Source: Cryobacterium sp. HLT2-28 (GTDB taxonomy: Bacteria > Actinomycetota > Actinomycetes > Actinomycetales > Microbacteriaceae). Taken from it: DNA of 64,000 nucleotides. The position numbers and the translations under genes are program-made. The stretch spans positions 1 through 64,000 of the forward strand of contig NZ_SOFH01000018.1 in assembly GCF_004402495.1 (NCBI RefSeq), written 5' to 3'. This document shows positions 26,360-35,067 of the stretch, one piece after another (positions within the stretch are counted from its first letter, which is position 1; each line of letters opens with the position of its first letter). The notes beneath the pieces are model-generated. The model was not told the origin of the DNA, did not search any database, and saw only the letters and a list, made by a program, of their open reading frames with translations.

Positions 26360-26929
26360 ATGGCATTCGACGCGCATGACGCAGGCACAGACCTGACCGG
26401 GATTCAACGAGAAGTCCTCGACTGGAACGTCTTCGCCGACGCGGCCCGCACGCTGGCCGCGGAGGTTGTGGCCAGCGGCTACCAGACGGATGTCGTGATC
26501 GCCATCGCCCGCGGCGGCCTGCTGCTCGCGGGCGCGATGTCCTACGCCCTCGGCACCAAGAACTGCGGCAGCATCAACGTGCAGTTCTACACCGGCGTGG
26601 ACGAGCGGCTGCCGGAGCCGGTCCTGTCCGGCCCGATGCTCGACGCCCCGGCGCTCGCCGGGCTGCGCGTGCTGCTGGTCGACGACGTGTCCGACTCCGG
26701 GCACACCCTCGCGCTCGTCGTGGATCTGCTGCGCGAATGCGCGGCCGAGGTGCGCACGGCCACCCTCTACACGAAGCCGCGGACGGTGCTCGTCCCCGAC
26801 TACACCTGGCGGGAGACGGACCGCTGGATCGTCTTCCCGTGGTCGTCGCTGCCCGTGGTGGCCCCGGACGCCTCCGCGACCGTCCCCGTCGCCGCCGTCC
26901 TCGTCGCAGTCGAGGGAGTCCTCGCGTGA
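26360..26929 (+). CDS. PRTase-fold phosphoribosyltransferase
   Basis: 189 aa. Type I phosphoribosyltransferase fold with the PRPP-binding loop [18 protein letters not shown] (102-119) and an [19 protein letters not shown] strand-loop before it. The closest relatives I recall are hypoxanthine/xanthine-type enzymes acting on purine bases, but the specificity is not readable. The aromatic WIVFPWSS near the C-terminus fits the purine-stacking position of XPRT-like enzymes. Its stop overlaps the GTG of the next gene (GTGA). Confidence 0.85.
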   Translation: MAFDAHDAGTDLTGIQREVLDWNVFADAARTLAAEVVASGYQTDVVIAIARGGLLLAGAMSYALGTKNCGSINVQFYTGVDERLPEPVLSGPMLDAPALAGLRVLLVDDVSDSGHTLALVVDLLRECAAEVRTATLYTKPRTVLVPDYTWRETDRWIVFPWSSLPVVAPDASATVPVAAVLVAVEGVLA

Positions 26930-27645
26930 GCGTGCACCTGGTCGGTGGCGGCTGGACGCCCGAACACGACCCCGCCGTCTACGCGCCGTTCCTGGTCGAG
27001 GCCACGGCGCGGGGAGTCGCCCTGGGCCGCACCGCGCCGCGGATCGCGATCATCGCCGTGCGCGATGGCGACGGCGCCGAACACGCGGCGAACCTCGTGG
27101 CCGCGGTCGGCGCCGCGGGCGAGCTCGAACCGAAGATCACCAGCCTCGCCCACGGCGCCCTCGCCGGCCTGCTCGCCGTCTCCGAGGTCGACGGCATCGT
27201 CATCGGCGGCGGGCTCACCTCGGCCTATCTCGCGGCGGTCGCCCCGATCGCGGGCGAGATCCGCCGCCAGGTGGCCGCCGGCATCCCGTACCTCGGGTTC
27301 TCCGCGGGCGCCATGATCGCGGCCGAGCGTGCCCTGATCGGCGGCTGGCGGATGGGCGGGGTCGAGGTGACCGCTCAGGATGCCGCCGAAGGCCTCGACG
27401 AGGTCACCATCGAACCCGGCATCGGGCTGCTCGACGTCACGGTCGAGGTGCACGCGGCGCAGTGGGGAACGCTCTCCCGGCTCGTCGCGGCCACCGAGGC
27501 CGGCCTGATCGACGGGGGACTGGCCATCGACGAGAGCACGGCCCTGATCGTGGGCGTCGGCGCCCTCAGCGTCGTCGGGGCCGGCAGCGTCTGGCGGGTC
27601 AGCCAGGCCGACGGCGGCGTGCTCGTCAGCACCTTCGGCGCCTGA
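26926..27645 (+). CDS. Peptidase S51/cyanophycinase-like protein
   Basis: 239 aa, class I glutamine-amidotransferase-like fold of the peptidase E/cyanophycinase group. Seen: [12 protein letters not shown] at the N-terminus, [15 protein letters not shown], and the nucleophile elbow [12 protein letters not shown] with Ser in GFSAGA. Members are serine exopeptidases or cyanophycinase relatives; the substrate here is unknown. GTG start 26926 overlaps the preceding stop, so it is coupled to the phosphoribosyltransferase. Confidence 0.8.
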   Translation: MSVHLVGGGWTPEHDPAVYAPFLVEATARGVALGRTAPRIAIIAVRDGDGAEHAANLVAAVGAAGELEPKITSLAHGALAGLLAVSEVDGIVIGGGLTSAYLAAVAPIAGEIRRQVAAGIPYLGFSAGAMIAAERALIGGWRMGGVEVTAQDAAEGLDEVTIEPGIGLLDVTVEVHAAQWGTLSRLVAATEAGLIDGGLAIDESTALIVGVGALSVVGAGSVWRVSQADGGVLVSTFGA

Positions 27646-27656
27646 GCCGCTCCCCG

Positions 27657-28346
27657 GTGCCGTCGACAACGCTGGAGACGCTCGCCCGCTCCGGCGCGAT
27701 CGATCCGGGCTGGGCGCGGGCGCTCGAGCCGGTGTCGGACGAGGTCGCGGCGATGGACGGGTTCCTCAGCGCCGAGACCGCGGCCGGGCGCCCGTGGCTT
27801 CCGCCGGCCGGCACGGTCTTCCGGGCGTTCCGGGACCCGTTCGACGCCGTGTCGGTGCTCATCCTCGGCCAGGACCCGTATCCGACACCGGGGCATCCGA
27901 TCGGCCTCGCCTTCGCGGTGGAGCGACACGTGCGCCCGCTGCCGCAGAGCCTCCGGAACATCGCCGCGGAGCTGCGCGACGACGTGGGCGTCACGGCCGC
28001 CAACGGAGACCTCTCGCCCTGGGCCGACCAGGGCGTGCTGCTGCTCAACCGGGTGCTCACCGTGCAGGCGGGGATCTCGGGGTCGCACCGGCGGCGCGGC
28101 TGGGAGAGGATCACCGAGCAGGCCATCCGGGCGCTCGTCGCGAGGAGGCGCCCCCTGGTCGCGATCCTCTGGGGCAGGGATGCCGGCCAGGCCCGGCCGC
28201 TGCTCGGCGACACGCCCGTGATCGAGTCCGCGCACCCGAGCCCGCTGTCGGCGCGCCGCGGGTTCTTCGGGTCCCGGCCGTTCAGCCGGGCGAACGACTG
28301 CCTCGTGGCGGCCGGGGCGGCCCCGGTGGACTGGTCGCTCGGGTAA
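27657..28346 (+). CDS. ung: Uracil-DNA glycosylase
   Basis: 229 aa, family 1 UDG length. Removes uracil from DNA in base-excision repair. Seen: water-activating Asp73 in [33 protein letters not shown], and the leucine-loop motif [22 protein letters not shown] with His193. The position after GQDPY is Pro rather than the His of E. coli Ung, which I believe is common in actinobacteria. Start is GTG 27657, 11 bp after the previous stop, with no strong ribosome site. Confidence 0.93.
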   Translation: MPSTTLETLARSGAIDPGWARALEPVSDEVAAMDGFLSAETAAGRPWLPPAGTVFRAFRDPFDAVSVLILGQDPYPTPGHPIGLAFAVERHVRPLPQSLRNIAAELRDDVGVTAANGDLSPWADQGVLLLNRVLTVQAGISGSHRRRGWERITEQAIRALVARRRPLVAILWGRDAGQARPLLGDTPVIESAHPSPLSARRGFFGSRPFSRANDCLVAAGAAPVDWSLG

Positions 28347-28376
28347 TCTGGAATCTTCCGGGGTGAGGAGTAGTAC

Positions 28377-28955
28377 GTGCTTGAAGAGGAATACCAGCCG
28401 CGCCGACAGCTGCCCCGGCACCTCCGGCCGCGGCCGGAGGTCGAGGCCCCGTTCGAATACACGATGCGCGACGCCCAGATCACGGACCTGCCGTACATCC
28501 GCGAGATCTACAACTACTACGTCGCCAACAGCACGGTGACCTTCGACGTCGACCCGATGACCCTCGCCGCGTGGCGGAGCAAGTTCTACTACCTCGGCAA
28601 ACTCGGGATGCCGTTCATCGTGGCCGTGTCGCCGGCCGGGCAGATCCTCGGCTACGCGCTCGTCAGCCCCTGGAAAGAGAAGCGGGCCTACCGGTTCACG
28701 GTCGAGAACTCGATCTACCTCGGCGCGGCCTCCACCGGCAAGGGCCTCGGCCGGGTGCTGCTGGGGGAACTGATCACCCGGTCGAAGACGGCCGGCCTCA
28801 AGGAGATCATCGCGGTGATCGCCGATCAGGGCGCCGACGCCTCGATCACGTTGCACCGCGACTACGGCTTCGAGGAGATCGGCCGGATGGGCAAGGTCGG
28901 CTACAAGTTCGACCGCTGGCTCGGCACCGTGCTGATGCAGAAGAGCCTCAAGTAG
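28377..28955 (+). CDS. GNAT-family acetyltransferase, phosphinothricin-acetyltransferase-like
   Basis: 192 aa. GNAT domain from about residue 30: MRDAQITDLPYIREIYNYYVANSTVTFD, GYALVSPWKEKRAYRFTVENSIYL, and the acetyl-CoA loop STGKGLGRVLLGELI. The opening and the Y-x-Y-V-x-N-S-x-V-T-F pattern resemble the Pat/MnaT subgroup that acetylates amino acids or their analogues. Residues 1-28 are a basic extra N-terminus not typical of the family. GTG start 28377 with GAGGAG upstream; TAATCT at 28344-28349 may be its -10 box within the end of ung. Confidence 0.85.
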   Translation: MLEEEYQPRRQLPRHLRPRPEVEAPFEYTMRDAQITDLPYIREIYNYYVANSTVTFDVDPMTLAAWRSKFYYLGKLGMPFIVAVSPAGQILGYALVSPWKEKRAYRFTVENSIYLGAASTGKGLGRVLLGELITRSKTAGLKEIIAVIADQGADASITLHRDYGFEEIGRMGKVGYKFDRWLGTVLMQKSLK

Positions 28956-28967
28956 GACCGGCGCGGG

Positions 28968-29792
28968 TCAGGCGGTCGGACCCGAGCGGTTCATCCGGCC
29001 CACCACGGTGACGACCGTGCGATGGGGGAGCCGGCCGGCAACCTGGGCGAACACGGAGTTGCGCAGGCCGCTCACCGCGTGCGGCGGGGTGGACGCCCGG
29101 TCGAGGGCCGTGAACGTGGTGCGCATGACGTCGGCCACCGTGAGCAGGTCCCGGTAGGAGTCGGCGCTGCGCCCGGCGACCTCGAAGAACTCGGTGTCCA
29201 CCGGGCCGGGGCAGATCGCCGTGACCTTGAGGCCCGACTGCCTGGTCTCGTACCAGAGCGCCTCCGTGAAGCTGAGCACATAGGCCTTCGTCGCAGCGTA
29301 GACGGCCATCTTCGGCACCGGCTGGAACGCCGCGGTGCTCGCCAGGTTCACCAGGGCGGCGCCGGCCGGGTGGGCCCGGCTGGCCCGGAGCAGGTCGGGC
29401 AGCAACGCCCGGGTGAGCGCGGTGAGCGCCGTGACGTTGAGCGAAACCTCCTCGGAGAGCCGCACCGGGTCGGTGTCGGCCAGGGTACCGTAGGTGGCGA
29501 AACCCGCGTTGTTGACGAGCGTGCCGACGGTGATGCCGCGGGTGTGCAGGTCGGCGACCAGCTCGGCGACGGCGCCCGGCGCGGCGAGGTCGAGCGGGAT
29601 CACCGTCGACACCGTGCCGTACTTCTCGGCCAGTTCGACGGCCAGGCCCTCGAGACGGTCCTGGCGCCGGGCGGTGAGCACGAGGTCGGCCCCGCGCTCG
29701 GCGAGCTCGCGCGCGAAACCGGCACCTAGCCCGCTCGAGGCCCCCGTGACGAGGGCGACGGTTCCGATCGGGTTGAACACTCTGTTTCTCAT
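28968..29792 (-). CDS. SDR-family oxidoreductase
   Basis: 274 aa classical SDR: VALVTGASSGLGAGFARELA, NNAGFATYG, catalytic Ser in VNLASTAAF and YAATKAYV. LTARRQDRL suggests NADPH. The C-terminal segment after the fold (AQVAGRLPHRTVVTVVGRMN) resembles the DltE/YqjQ-type SDRs. TAGCCT (29799-29804 on the minus strand) lies 6 nt before the ATG, a leaderless arrangement. Divergent from the small hypothetical gene at 29832. Substrate unknown. Confidence 0.88.
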   Translation of the reverse strand: MRNRVFNPIGTVALVTGASSGLGAGFARELAERGADLVLTARRQDRLEGLAVELAEKYGTVSTVIPLDLAAPGAVAELVADLHTRGITVGTLVNNAGFATYGTLADTDPVRLSEEVSLNVTALTALTRALLPDLLRASRAHPAGAALVNLASTAAFQPVPKMAVYAATKAYVLSFTEALWYETRQSGLKVTAICPGPVDTEFFEVAGRSADSYRDLLTVADVMRTTFTALDRASTPPHAVSGLRNSVFAQVAGRLPHRTVVTVVGRMNRSGPTA

Positions 29793-29819
29793 GGTTTCAG
29801 GCTAGCGAGTCGGCCCGCG

Positions 29820-29825
29820 TACAGT
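29820..29825 (+). promoter_or_regulatory. -10 box (TACAGT) for leaderless gene at 29832
   Basis: TACAGT is 6 nt before ATG 29832. The divergent SDR has its own TAGCCT at the same distance, so both genes in this 39-bp spacer appear leaderless. Confidence 0.4.
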
Positions 29826-29831
29826 CGAGGG

Positions 29832-30188
29832 ATGACCGATGCCCCCCTCGACCTGCCCGAACGGCACACGGTACTGCGTTCCTTCGCCGGCCACCTCGAC
29901 GCCGCCCCGACCGTCGTCTACCCGCGTCTGCTGCGGGCACTCGAGCCCCGCGCCGGGGCCGGCGGCCGGTTCCTCTCCGACCCGGCGCAGCGACTGATCG
30001 TGGTGCAGGGCGGTTGGTGGTACCGCGGCGAGTACCGGGTGCTCGAGGAGGATTCCGGCTCCGTCGTGCAGTACGAGATCATCAACGTGGCCCAGGTCGC
30101 ACACTGGGCCGGCACCTGGGCGGCGCGTTCGGTGCTCACCGCGGCGCCCCGGGCGTTCCAGGCCCTCCTGACCGGAATCGGGGCCTGA
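29832..30188 (+). CDS. Small protein of unknown function
   Basis: 118 aa, soluble. I do not recognise a family with certainty. The pattern (an N-terminal helix pair, then QRLIVVQGGWWYRGEYRVLEEDSGSVVQYEIINVA and a C-terminal amphipathic helix) resembles SRPBCC/START-like ligand-binding folds. Good coding statistics, positioned 5 bp before the amidase gene, so probably co-transcribed with it. Confidence 0.65.
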   Translation: MTDAPLDLPERHTVLRSFAGHLDAAPTVVYPRLLRALEPRAGAGGRFLSDPAQRLIVVQGGWWYRGEYRVLEEDSGSVVQYEIINVAQVAHWAGTWAARSVLTAAPRAFQALLTGIGA

Positions 30189-30193
30189 CCGGC

Positions 30194-31621
30194 ATGACCG
30201 AGCCACACGAACTGACCGCCCTTGAGCAATGGCAGGCCCTCCAGCGCGGCGAGTTCAGCCCCTCCGAGCTGACCCGGCACTTCCTGGCCCGGATCAAGGC
30301 GGCCAACCCCGCCCTCGGCGCGTTCGTCACCGTCACCGCGGAGGCCGCGCAGGCGCGGGCCCGTCACCTCGAAGAGCACGTGCCGCAGACGGCGCCGCTC
30401 TGGGGACTCCCGTTCGCCGACAAGGACCTCCAGCTCCGCGCCGGGGTGCCCGCCCGGTTCGGCTCCCGGCTGATGCGGGACTTCGTTCCCGCGGAGTCCG
30501 ACGACCTCGTGGCCGCGCTCGACGCGGCCGGCGGGGTGAGCCTCGGCAAGACCAGCACTCCGGAGTTCGGCCTGCCCGCCTACACCGAGAGCCTGGCGGC
30601 CGCCCCTGCCCGCAACCCCTGGAATCCCGACCTCGGCGCCGGGGGATCGAGCGGCGGGGCGGCGGTCGCCGTCGCGGCGCGCCTGCTCCCGTTCGCCCCC
30701 GGCTCCGACGGCGGCGGATCGATTCGCATTCCGGCCGCGGCATGCGGCCTGGTCGGACTCAAGCCGTCCCGCGGCCGGGTGCCGGCCGCGTCCGGGATCG
30801 ACACGCTCGGCGGCCTCAGCGTCGGCGGGCCGCTGGCGAGGACCGTGGCGGATGCCGCGCTGCTGCTGGACGCGATGATCACTCCCCGGGGCGGGCATCC
30901 GTCGCACCCGTTCGCCCTCCGCGCCCCCGGCGAGGAGGCCCCGCTGCTGGCGGCGGCCGTGCGCGGGGACGGCCGGTTCCAGCTCGGGGTGATGACCACC
31001 TCGGCCTGGGACGGTGACTACCCGATCGACCTCGCACCCGAGGCGATGGCGGCCCTTGACCTCGCCGTCGCCGAGTTCGCCGCCATCGGGCACGGCCTGG
31101 AGGAGACGGCGCTCACCCCGGACGAGAGCTACGCGCCGGCCTTCCGCACGATCTGGCAGGCCGGGGCCGCGAGCATCCCGGCCGAGACCGAGGAGGAGCT
31201 GCTGCTGCTCGAGCCGCTCACCCGGTGGCTCGTCGGCCGGGGCCGCGCCCTCTCGGCGCGCACCCTGGCCGAGGCGCTCGCCGCGCTCGCCGCCTACGAA
31301 CGGTCGTTCATCGGCCAGCTGTCCCGCTTCGACGCCGTGCTCACCCCGGCGCTGGCGATGACACCGCGCCCGGTGGGCTGGTACGACCGGGAGGACGGCG
31401 AGGCGAACTTCGCCCAGCAGGTGCGGTACACCCCGTTCACGTCGATGGTGAACGTGGCCGGGCTGCCGGCCATCGTGCTGCCGGTGCTGCAGACCGAGGG
31501 CGGCCTGCCGATGGGCGTGCAGCTGATCGGCCGGCCGGGCGGCGAGGCCACCCTGCTGGCCCTCGGCGCCCAGCTCGAGCGGCGCCTGCGCTGGCAGCAC
31601 CGGGTGCCGCCCGAGCGGTGA
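30194..31621 (+). CDS. Amidase-signature family amidase
   Basis: 475 aa. Amidase-signature enzyme with the Ser-cisSer-Lys triad: Lys77 in PFADKDLQ, Ser152 in the Gly-rich GAGGSSGGAAVAVAA, and nucleophile Ser176 in SDGGGSIRIPA. Hydrolyses C-N bonds of amides; not part of a gatCAB operon, so not the tRNA amidotransferase. Start ATG 30194 follows the preceding gene by 5 bp; a longer upstream frame would overlap that gene. Substrate unknown. Confidence 0.9.
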   Translation: MTEPHELTALEQWQALQRGEFSPSELTRHFLARIKAANPALGAFVTVTAEAAQARARHLEEHVPQTAPLWGLPFADKDLQLRAGVPARFGSRLMRDFVPAESDDLVAALDAAGGVSLGKTSTPEFGLPAYTESLAAAPARNPWNPDLGAGGSSGGAAVAVAARLLPFAPGSDGGGSIRIPAAACGLVGLKPSRGRVPAASGIDTLGGLSVGGPLARTVADAALLLDAMITPRGGHPSHPFALRAPGEEAPLLAAAVRGDGRFQLGVMTTSAWDGDYPIDLAPEAMAALDLAVAEFAAIGHGLEETALTPDESYAPAFRTIWQAGAASIPAETEEELLLLEPLTRWLVGRGRALSARTLAEALAALAAYERSFIGQLSRFDAVLTPALAMTPRPVGWYDREDGEANFAQQVRYTPFTSMVNVAGLPAIVLPVLQTEGGLPMGVQLIGRPGGEATLLALGAQLERRLRWQHRVPPER

Positions 31622-31645
31622 GGATGGTGCGGCCAGGGGGCCGGC

Positions 31646-31672
31646 CGGCCGGACGCCCGAACGTTCCGGCCG
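31646..31672. terminator. Bidirectional hairpin between amidase and MMPL gene
   Basis: CGGCCGGA-N11-TCCGGCCG is a perfect 8-bp stem in the 57-bp spacer between two convergent genes, suited to end both transcripts. Confidence 0.5.
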
Positions 31673-31678
31673 ACCAGG

Positions 31679-33742
31679 TCAGCTCCGCGGGGCTCGCGCT
31701 GCCGGGCGGGACGGGAACCAGAAGCGGTCGCCGGTGAGGAAGACCAGAGCGGGCACCACCAGCGTGCGCACGACGAGGGTGTCCAGCAGCACGCCGATGC
31801 AGACGATCACGCCGATCTGGGTGAGGGCGACCACGGGCAGGACGCCGAGGACGGCGAACACCGCGGCGATCAGGATGCCGGCGCTGGTGATGACGGCGCC
31901 GGTGGAGGAGAGGGCGCGCACCATTCCCTCCTTCGTGCCGTGATGCTGGGCCTCCTCCCTGGCCCGGGTGGTCAGGAAGATGTTGTAGTCCACCCCGAGC
32001 GCCACCAGGAACAGGAACGCGAACAGCACGACGTTGGTGTTGAAGGCGGGGAAGCCCATCAGGTTCTGGAAGATCGCGTTGGAGGCGCCCAGGCTGGCGA
32101 AGAACGTCGCGAGCACGCTCACGATCAGGAGCACCGGCGCGACCAGCGAACGGAGCAGGATGGCCAGGATGCCGAAGACGATGGCGAGGATCATCGGGAT
32201 GATCAGGTCCTGGTCGGCCTGCGCGCTCGTGCGGTTGTCGAGCGCGGTGGCATCGCTGCCGCCGACCAGCGACTCGGAGACCGCACCGGAGGCATCCGCG
32301 TAGCCGGCGCGCAGCGCGGCGAGGGTGCCGAAGGTCGCTTCACTGCCCGGCTCGCTCGCCAGCGAGAGGTTCAGCCGGGTGCGGCCGTTCGCGCTCTCGC
32401 CCGGCTGCACGGCCTCGACCCCGGTCGTGGCGGAAGCGAGGTCCGCGGCCTCGGCGGCCTCGGCATCCGGGGCCAGGACGACGGTCTGGCTGGTCAGGCC
32501 GGCCGAGAAGGACCGGTCGACGATCTTCTGCGCCTGCACCGACTCCGGGTTGCCGAGCAGCTGGTCGGCCTGGGAGAGGCCGACGGATGCCCCGAGCAGG
32601 CCGAGGCTGAGCGCCCCGATGCCGGCGATCGAGGTGACCACGATCAGGGCGGGCCGGCGGGCGACGCCGCGGCCGAGCCGGGTCCAGAAGCCCTCGCGGG
32701 CCGGCTCGAGGCCGGCCTGGAAGCGGGGGACGAACGGCCAGAACAGGCCGCGGCCGCAGACCACGAGCGCGGCGGGCAGCACGATCAGGGCGAAGAGGAT
32801 GGCCACGACGACGCCGATGGCGCAGGCGAAGCCCAGCGCCCGGTTGCCGGAGAGCTCGGCGAAGAGCAGGGTGAGCAGGCTGAGCGCCACCGTGCCGCCG
32901 CTGGCGGCGATCGCCGGTCCGGCGCTGCGCACGGCGGTGAGCATGGCCGCGTTGCGGTTTTCCGCCCGGAGCAGTTCCTCCCGGTAGCGGGCGACGAGCA
33001 GCAGGGCATAGTTCGTGCCGGCCCCGAAGACCAGGACGGACTGGATGCCGGACACCGACGGGTCGAGCACGATGCCGAACGGTCCGGCGAGGGCGCCGAC
33101 CACGACCGTGGACAGGCCGTCGGCCAGGCCGACCACGACCAGGGGCACGATCCAGAGCACGGGGCTGCGGTAGGTGACGATCAGGAGCACCGCGACGACG
33201 ATCACGGTGACGAGGAGGAGCCGGAGGTCGGCACCGGCGAACGCGTTGGTGATGTCGGACTGGAAGCCGACCGGACCGGTGACGTAGGCGGTGAGCCCGG
33301 TCGGGAGGTCGGACGAGGCCGCCGAGCGGATGTCCGTCGCGGTCTTCCCGATGTCGGCGGTCGCCTTCTTCGCCTCGAGCGGCACCACGCTGATGGCGGC
33401 CCGCTTGTCATCGCTGAACCGCGGCGTCGTCGCCCGGGGGGCGGTGGACTGCTCGCCGAGCGCGGCAGCCCGGTCGGTGATCGCCGTGACGTCGGCGGCG
33501 GAGAGGTCGGCGCCCGTCCGGCTCCACACCACGATCGCGGAGGTCTGCTTGGCCGAGGGGAAGTCCGCGAGGAGCTTGTCGACCTGGGCGGCCTGGCTCG
33601 AACTCGGCAGCCCGGAGGTCGGGAAGTCCTCTGACTTGTCCTGCGGCAGCAGGCTGAACAGCAGCCCGACGGCGACCGCGGTCCCGGCGAGAACGAGCCA
33701 GGCCGTGCGTCGACCGGTGATGAACCGCAGGATTGCGATCAC
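31679..33742 (-). CDS. MMPL-family RND transporter
   Basis: 687 aa. Two repeats of a membrane unit, each with a first helix, an extracytoplasmic domain and a five-helix bundle, as in MmpL/HpnN-type RND exporters. Typical motifs: FGAGTNYALLLVARYREEL and the second-half counterpart FLFLVALGVDYNIFLTTRAREE, where the conserved Asp/Tyr pair lies in the proton-relay helices. I place the start at GTG 33742 because GGAGG is 6-7 nt upstream; the longer TTG frame starts on that site. Divergent from a MarR gene with an operator between, so it is probably a regulated drug or lipid exporter. Confidence 0.9.
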   Translation of the reverse strand: MIAILRFITGRRTAWLVLAGTAVAVGLLFSLLPQDKSEDFPTSGLPSSSQAAQVDKLLADFPSAKQTSAIVVWSRTGADLSAADVTAITDRAAALGEQSTAPRATTPRFSDDKRAAISVVPLEAKKATADIGKTATDIRSAASSDLPTGLTAYVTGPVGFQSDITNAFAGADLRLLLVTVIVVAVLLIVTYRSPVLWIVPLVVVGLADGLSTVVVGALAGPFGIVLDPSVSGIQSVLVFGAGTNYALLLVARYREELLRAENRNAAMLTAVRSAGPAIAASGGTVALSLLTLLFAELSGNRALGFACAIGVVVAILFALIVLPAALVVCGRGLFWPFVPRFQAGLEPAREGFWTRLGRGVARRPALIVVTSIAGIGALSLGLLGASVGLSQADQLLGNPESVQAQKIVDRSFSAGLTSQTVVLAPDAEAAEAADLASATTGVEAVQPGESANGRTRLNLSLASEPGSEATFGTLAALRAGYADASGAVSESLVGGSDATALDNRTSAQADQDLIIPMILAIVFGILAILLRSLVAPVLLIVSVLATFFASLGASNAIFQNLMGFPAFNTNVVLFAFLFLVALGVDYNIFLTTRAREEAQHHGTKEGMVRALSSTGAVITSAGILIAAVFAVLGVLPVVALTQIGVIVCIGVLLDTLVVRTLVVPALVFLTGDRFWFPSRPAARAPRS

Positions 33743-33763
33743 ATTTTCCTCCAATGAGCCTTA

Positions 33764-33782
33764 TTGCTAAGCATCCTAGCTA
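33764..33782. promoter_or_regulatory. Likely MarR operator
   Basis: Imperfect inverted repeat TTGCTAAG-CAT-CCTAGCTA in the 62-bp spacer between the divergent MMPL and MarR genes. It overlaps the expected -35 region of the MarR promoter (-10 TAGTAT at 33792-33797). Confidence 0.5.
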
Positions 33783-33804
33783 TGTTTGCACTAGTATGAC
33801 CGTT

Positions 33805-34404
33805 ATGGATCAGCGCCGCAACTCAGTTCCCGACGCCGCGCGCGGCGTCGGAGACGCCGCAGGCGAGACCGGCGTGAACGACTCCGGCTTCAATGACATC
33901 GGCGTCAATGACATCGGCGTCAATGACATCGGCCTGCCCCGCTCCGGCGGGATCGGCAATCAACTGCGCAAGATCGTGACGCTCTCCCGGGACTTCGAGC
34001 GCCACGTCGGCGCCGCCCTCACGGTGAACCCGACCGACCTGTCCGCGATGGAGCACCTGATGGTCTCCGGGTCACTCACCCCGAGCGAACTCTCCCGGCG
34101 CCTGGACATCTCCACGGCGGCGACGACCCTGGTCGTGGACCGCCTGGTCACGCTGGGTCATGCCCAGCGGCATCCGCACGCCTCCGACCGGCGGAAGGTC
34201 GTCGTCGTGCCCGCCGCGGCCTCCGTGGCGAAGGCCGTGGACGAGCTGATGCCCGTCATCGGCGGAGTCGCCTCGCTCACCCAGGAGCTCTCGCCCGAGG
34301 AGCGGGTCGTCATCGAGGCCTTCCTCACCCGGGTGGTGGGTGTCTACGAGTCCGCGCTCGCCCCCGACCGGGCACTCGATGTCGGCGGGCCGTCCGCCGA
34401 GTAA
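33805..34404 (+). CDS. MarR-family transcriptional regulator
   Basis: 199 aa. Winged-helix MarR core from about residue 55: LSAMEHLMVSGSLTPSELSRRLDISTAATTLVVDRLVTLGHAQRHPHASDRR, with the wing Asp-Arg pair ASDRRKVVV. The N-terminal 50 residues are an unusual polar extension containing three exact NDIG repeats. I chose ATG 33805, since TAGTAT lies 7 nt upstream; ATG 33796 is possible. Likely a repressor of the divergent MMPL exporter and of itself. Confidence 0.88.
   Translation: MDQRRNSVPDAARGVGDAAGETGVNDSGFNDIGVNDIGVNDIGLPRSGGIGNQLRKIVTLSRDFERHVGAALTVNPTDLSAMEHLMVSGSLTPSELSRRLDISTAATTLVVDRLVTLGHAQRHPHASDRRKVVVVPAAASVAKAVDELMPVIGGVASLTQELSPEERVVIEAFLTRVVGVYESALAPDRALDVGGPSAE
33889..33933 (+). 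repeat. Three 15-bp tandem repeats in the marR 5' end
   Basis: TTCAATGACATCGGC followed by two exact copies of GTCAATGACATCGGC (33904, 33919). A degenerate fourth copy precedes them at 33874. They encode F/V-NDIG pentapeptides before the DNA-binding domain. Confidence 0.9.
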
Positions 34405-34432
34405 CCGGAGGCCGGAGTTCCGAGCCCTGTCA

Positions 34433-34480
34433 TGGGTTCATGCAGCCGTGGGTTCATGCAGCCATGGGTTCATGCAGGGT
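34433..34480 (+). repeat. Three 16-bp direct repeats upstream of the Fur box
   Basis: TGGGTTCATGCAGCCG, TGGGTTCATGCAGCCA and TGGGTTCATGCAGGGT run head to tail, ending 4 bp before the Fur-type operator. 16 bp is not a multiple of three or of a helical turn. No protein-coding role. Confidence 0.9.
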
Positions 34481-34484
34481 GCCC

Positions 34485-34507
34485 TTATTTTGAGCAATTC
34501 AAAATAA
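34485..34507. promoter_or_regulatory. Fur/PerR-type operator
   Basis: TTATTTTGA-GCAAT-TCAAAATAA has perfect 9-bp arms and is the most AT-rich motif around. It lies just upstream of TAGCGT (34512-34517), the likely -10 box 7 nt before the fur start, so a bound repressor would block the promoter. Confidence 0.8.
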
Positions 34508-34524
34508 CGGCTAGCGTGGGGGAC

Positions 34525-35067
34525 ATGACGGCGACCGAGGTGACGCAGACCGAGGTGACGCAGCGGAGCGCCGAGGCCTCCGGCCCCGCGCCGGTTCCCG
34601 CCGCGGACGCGCTCGTCGAGAGCATCCGTGCCGCCGGACTCAAAGTCACCGCGCCGCGCCTGGCCGTGCTGCGCGCGCTGGCCGACGCGCCGCATTCGAG
34701 CGCCGACCGGTTGTTCACCGTCGTGCGCGCCGAACTCCCGGGCACCTCGCTCCAGGCCGTCTACGGGGTGCTCGCCGCGTTCACCGACGCCGGGCTCGCC
34801 CGCAAGATCGAACCGTCAGGCTCCGCGGCCCTGTTCGAACGCCGGGTCGGCGACAACCACCACCACATCGTCTGCACCCGCTGCGGCACCGTGCGCGATG
34901 TCGACTGCGCCGTCGGCGAGGCACCCTGCCTGACGCCCGACGACGCCGCCGGCTTCGCAGTGCGTGCCGCCGAGGTGACCTATTGGGGCCTGTGCCCCGC
35001 CTGCCAGGTCGAACTGGCCACCACTCGTACCGGACCACCACTGCTGTCGAACAAAGGAGCACGATGA
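34525..35067 (+). CDS. Fur-family metalloregulator
   Basis: 180 aa. Winged helix ([31 protein letters not shown]... [24 protein letters not shown]) plus a metal-binding dimerisation domain with [12 protein letters not shown] and a second CPAC pair for structural zinc. The pairing with catalase and the operator upstream indicate a peroxide sensor of the FurA/PerR/CatR type. Start ATG 34525 with GGGGG upstream and a -10 box 7 nt before it; further upstream in-frame ATGs lie in the repeats and operator. Stop overlaps the catalase start (ATGA). Confidence 0.93.
   Translation: MTATEVTQTEVTQRSAEASGPAPVPAADALVESIRAAGLKVTAPRLAVLRALADAPHSSADRLFTVVRAELPGTSLQAVYGVLAAFTDAGLARKIEPSGSAALFERRVGDNHHHIVCTRCGTVRDVDCAVGEAPCLTPDDAAGFAVRAAEVTYWGLCPACQVELATTRTGPPLLSNKGAR

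Noticed and set aside
34433-34480. A small CRISPR array
   Set aside because: The three 16-bp repeats are contiguous, with no spacers, and no cas gene is nearby.
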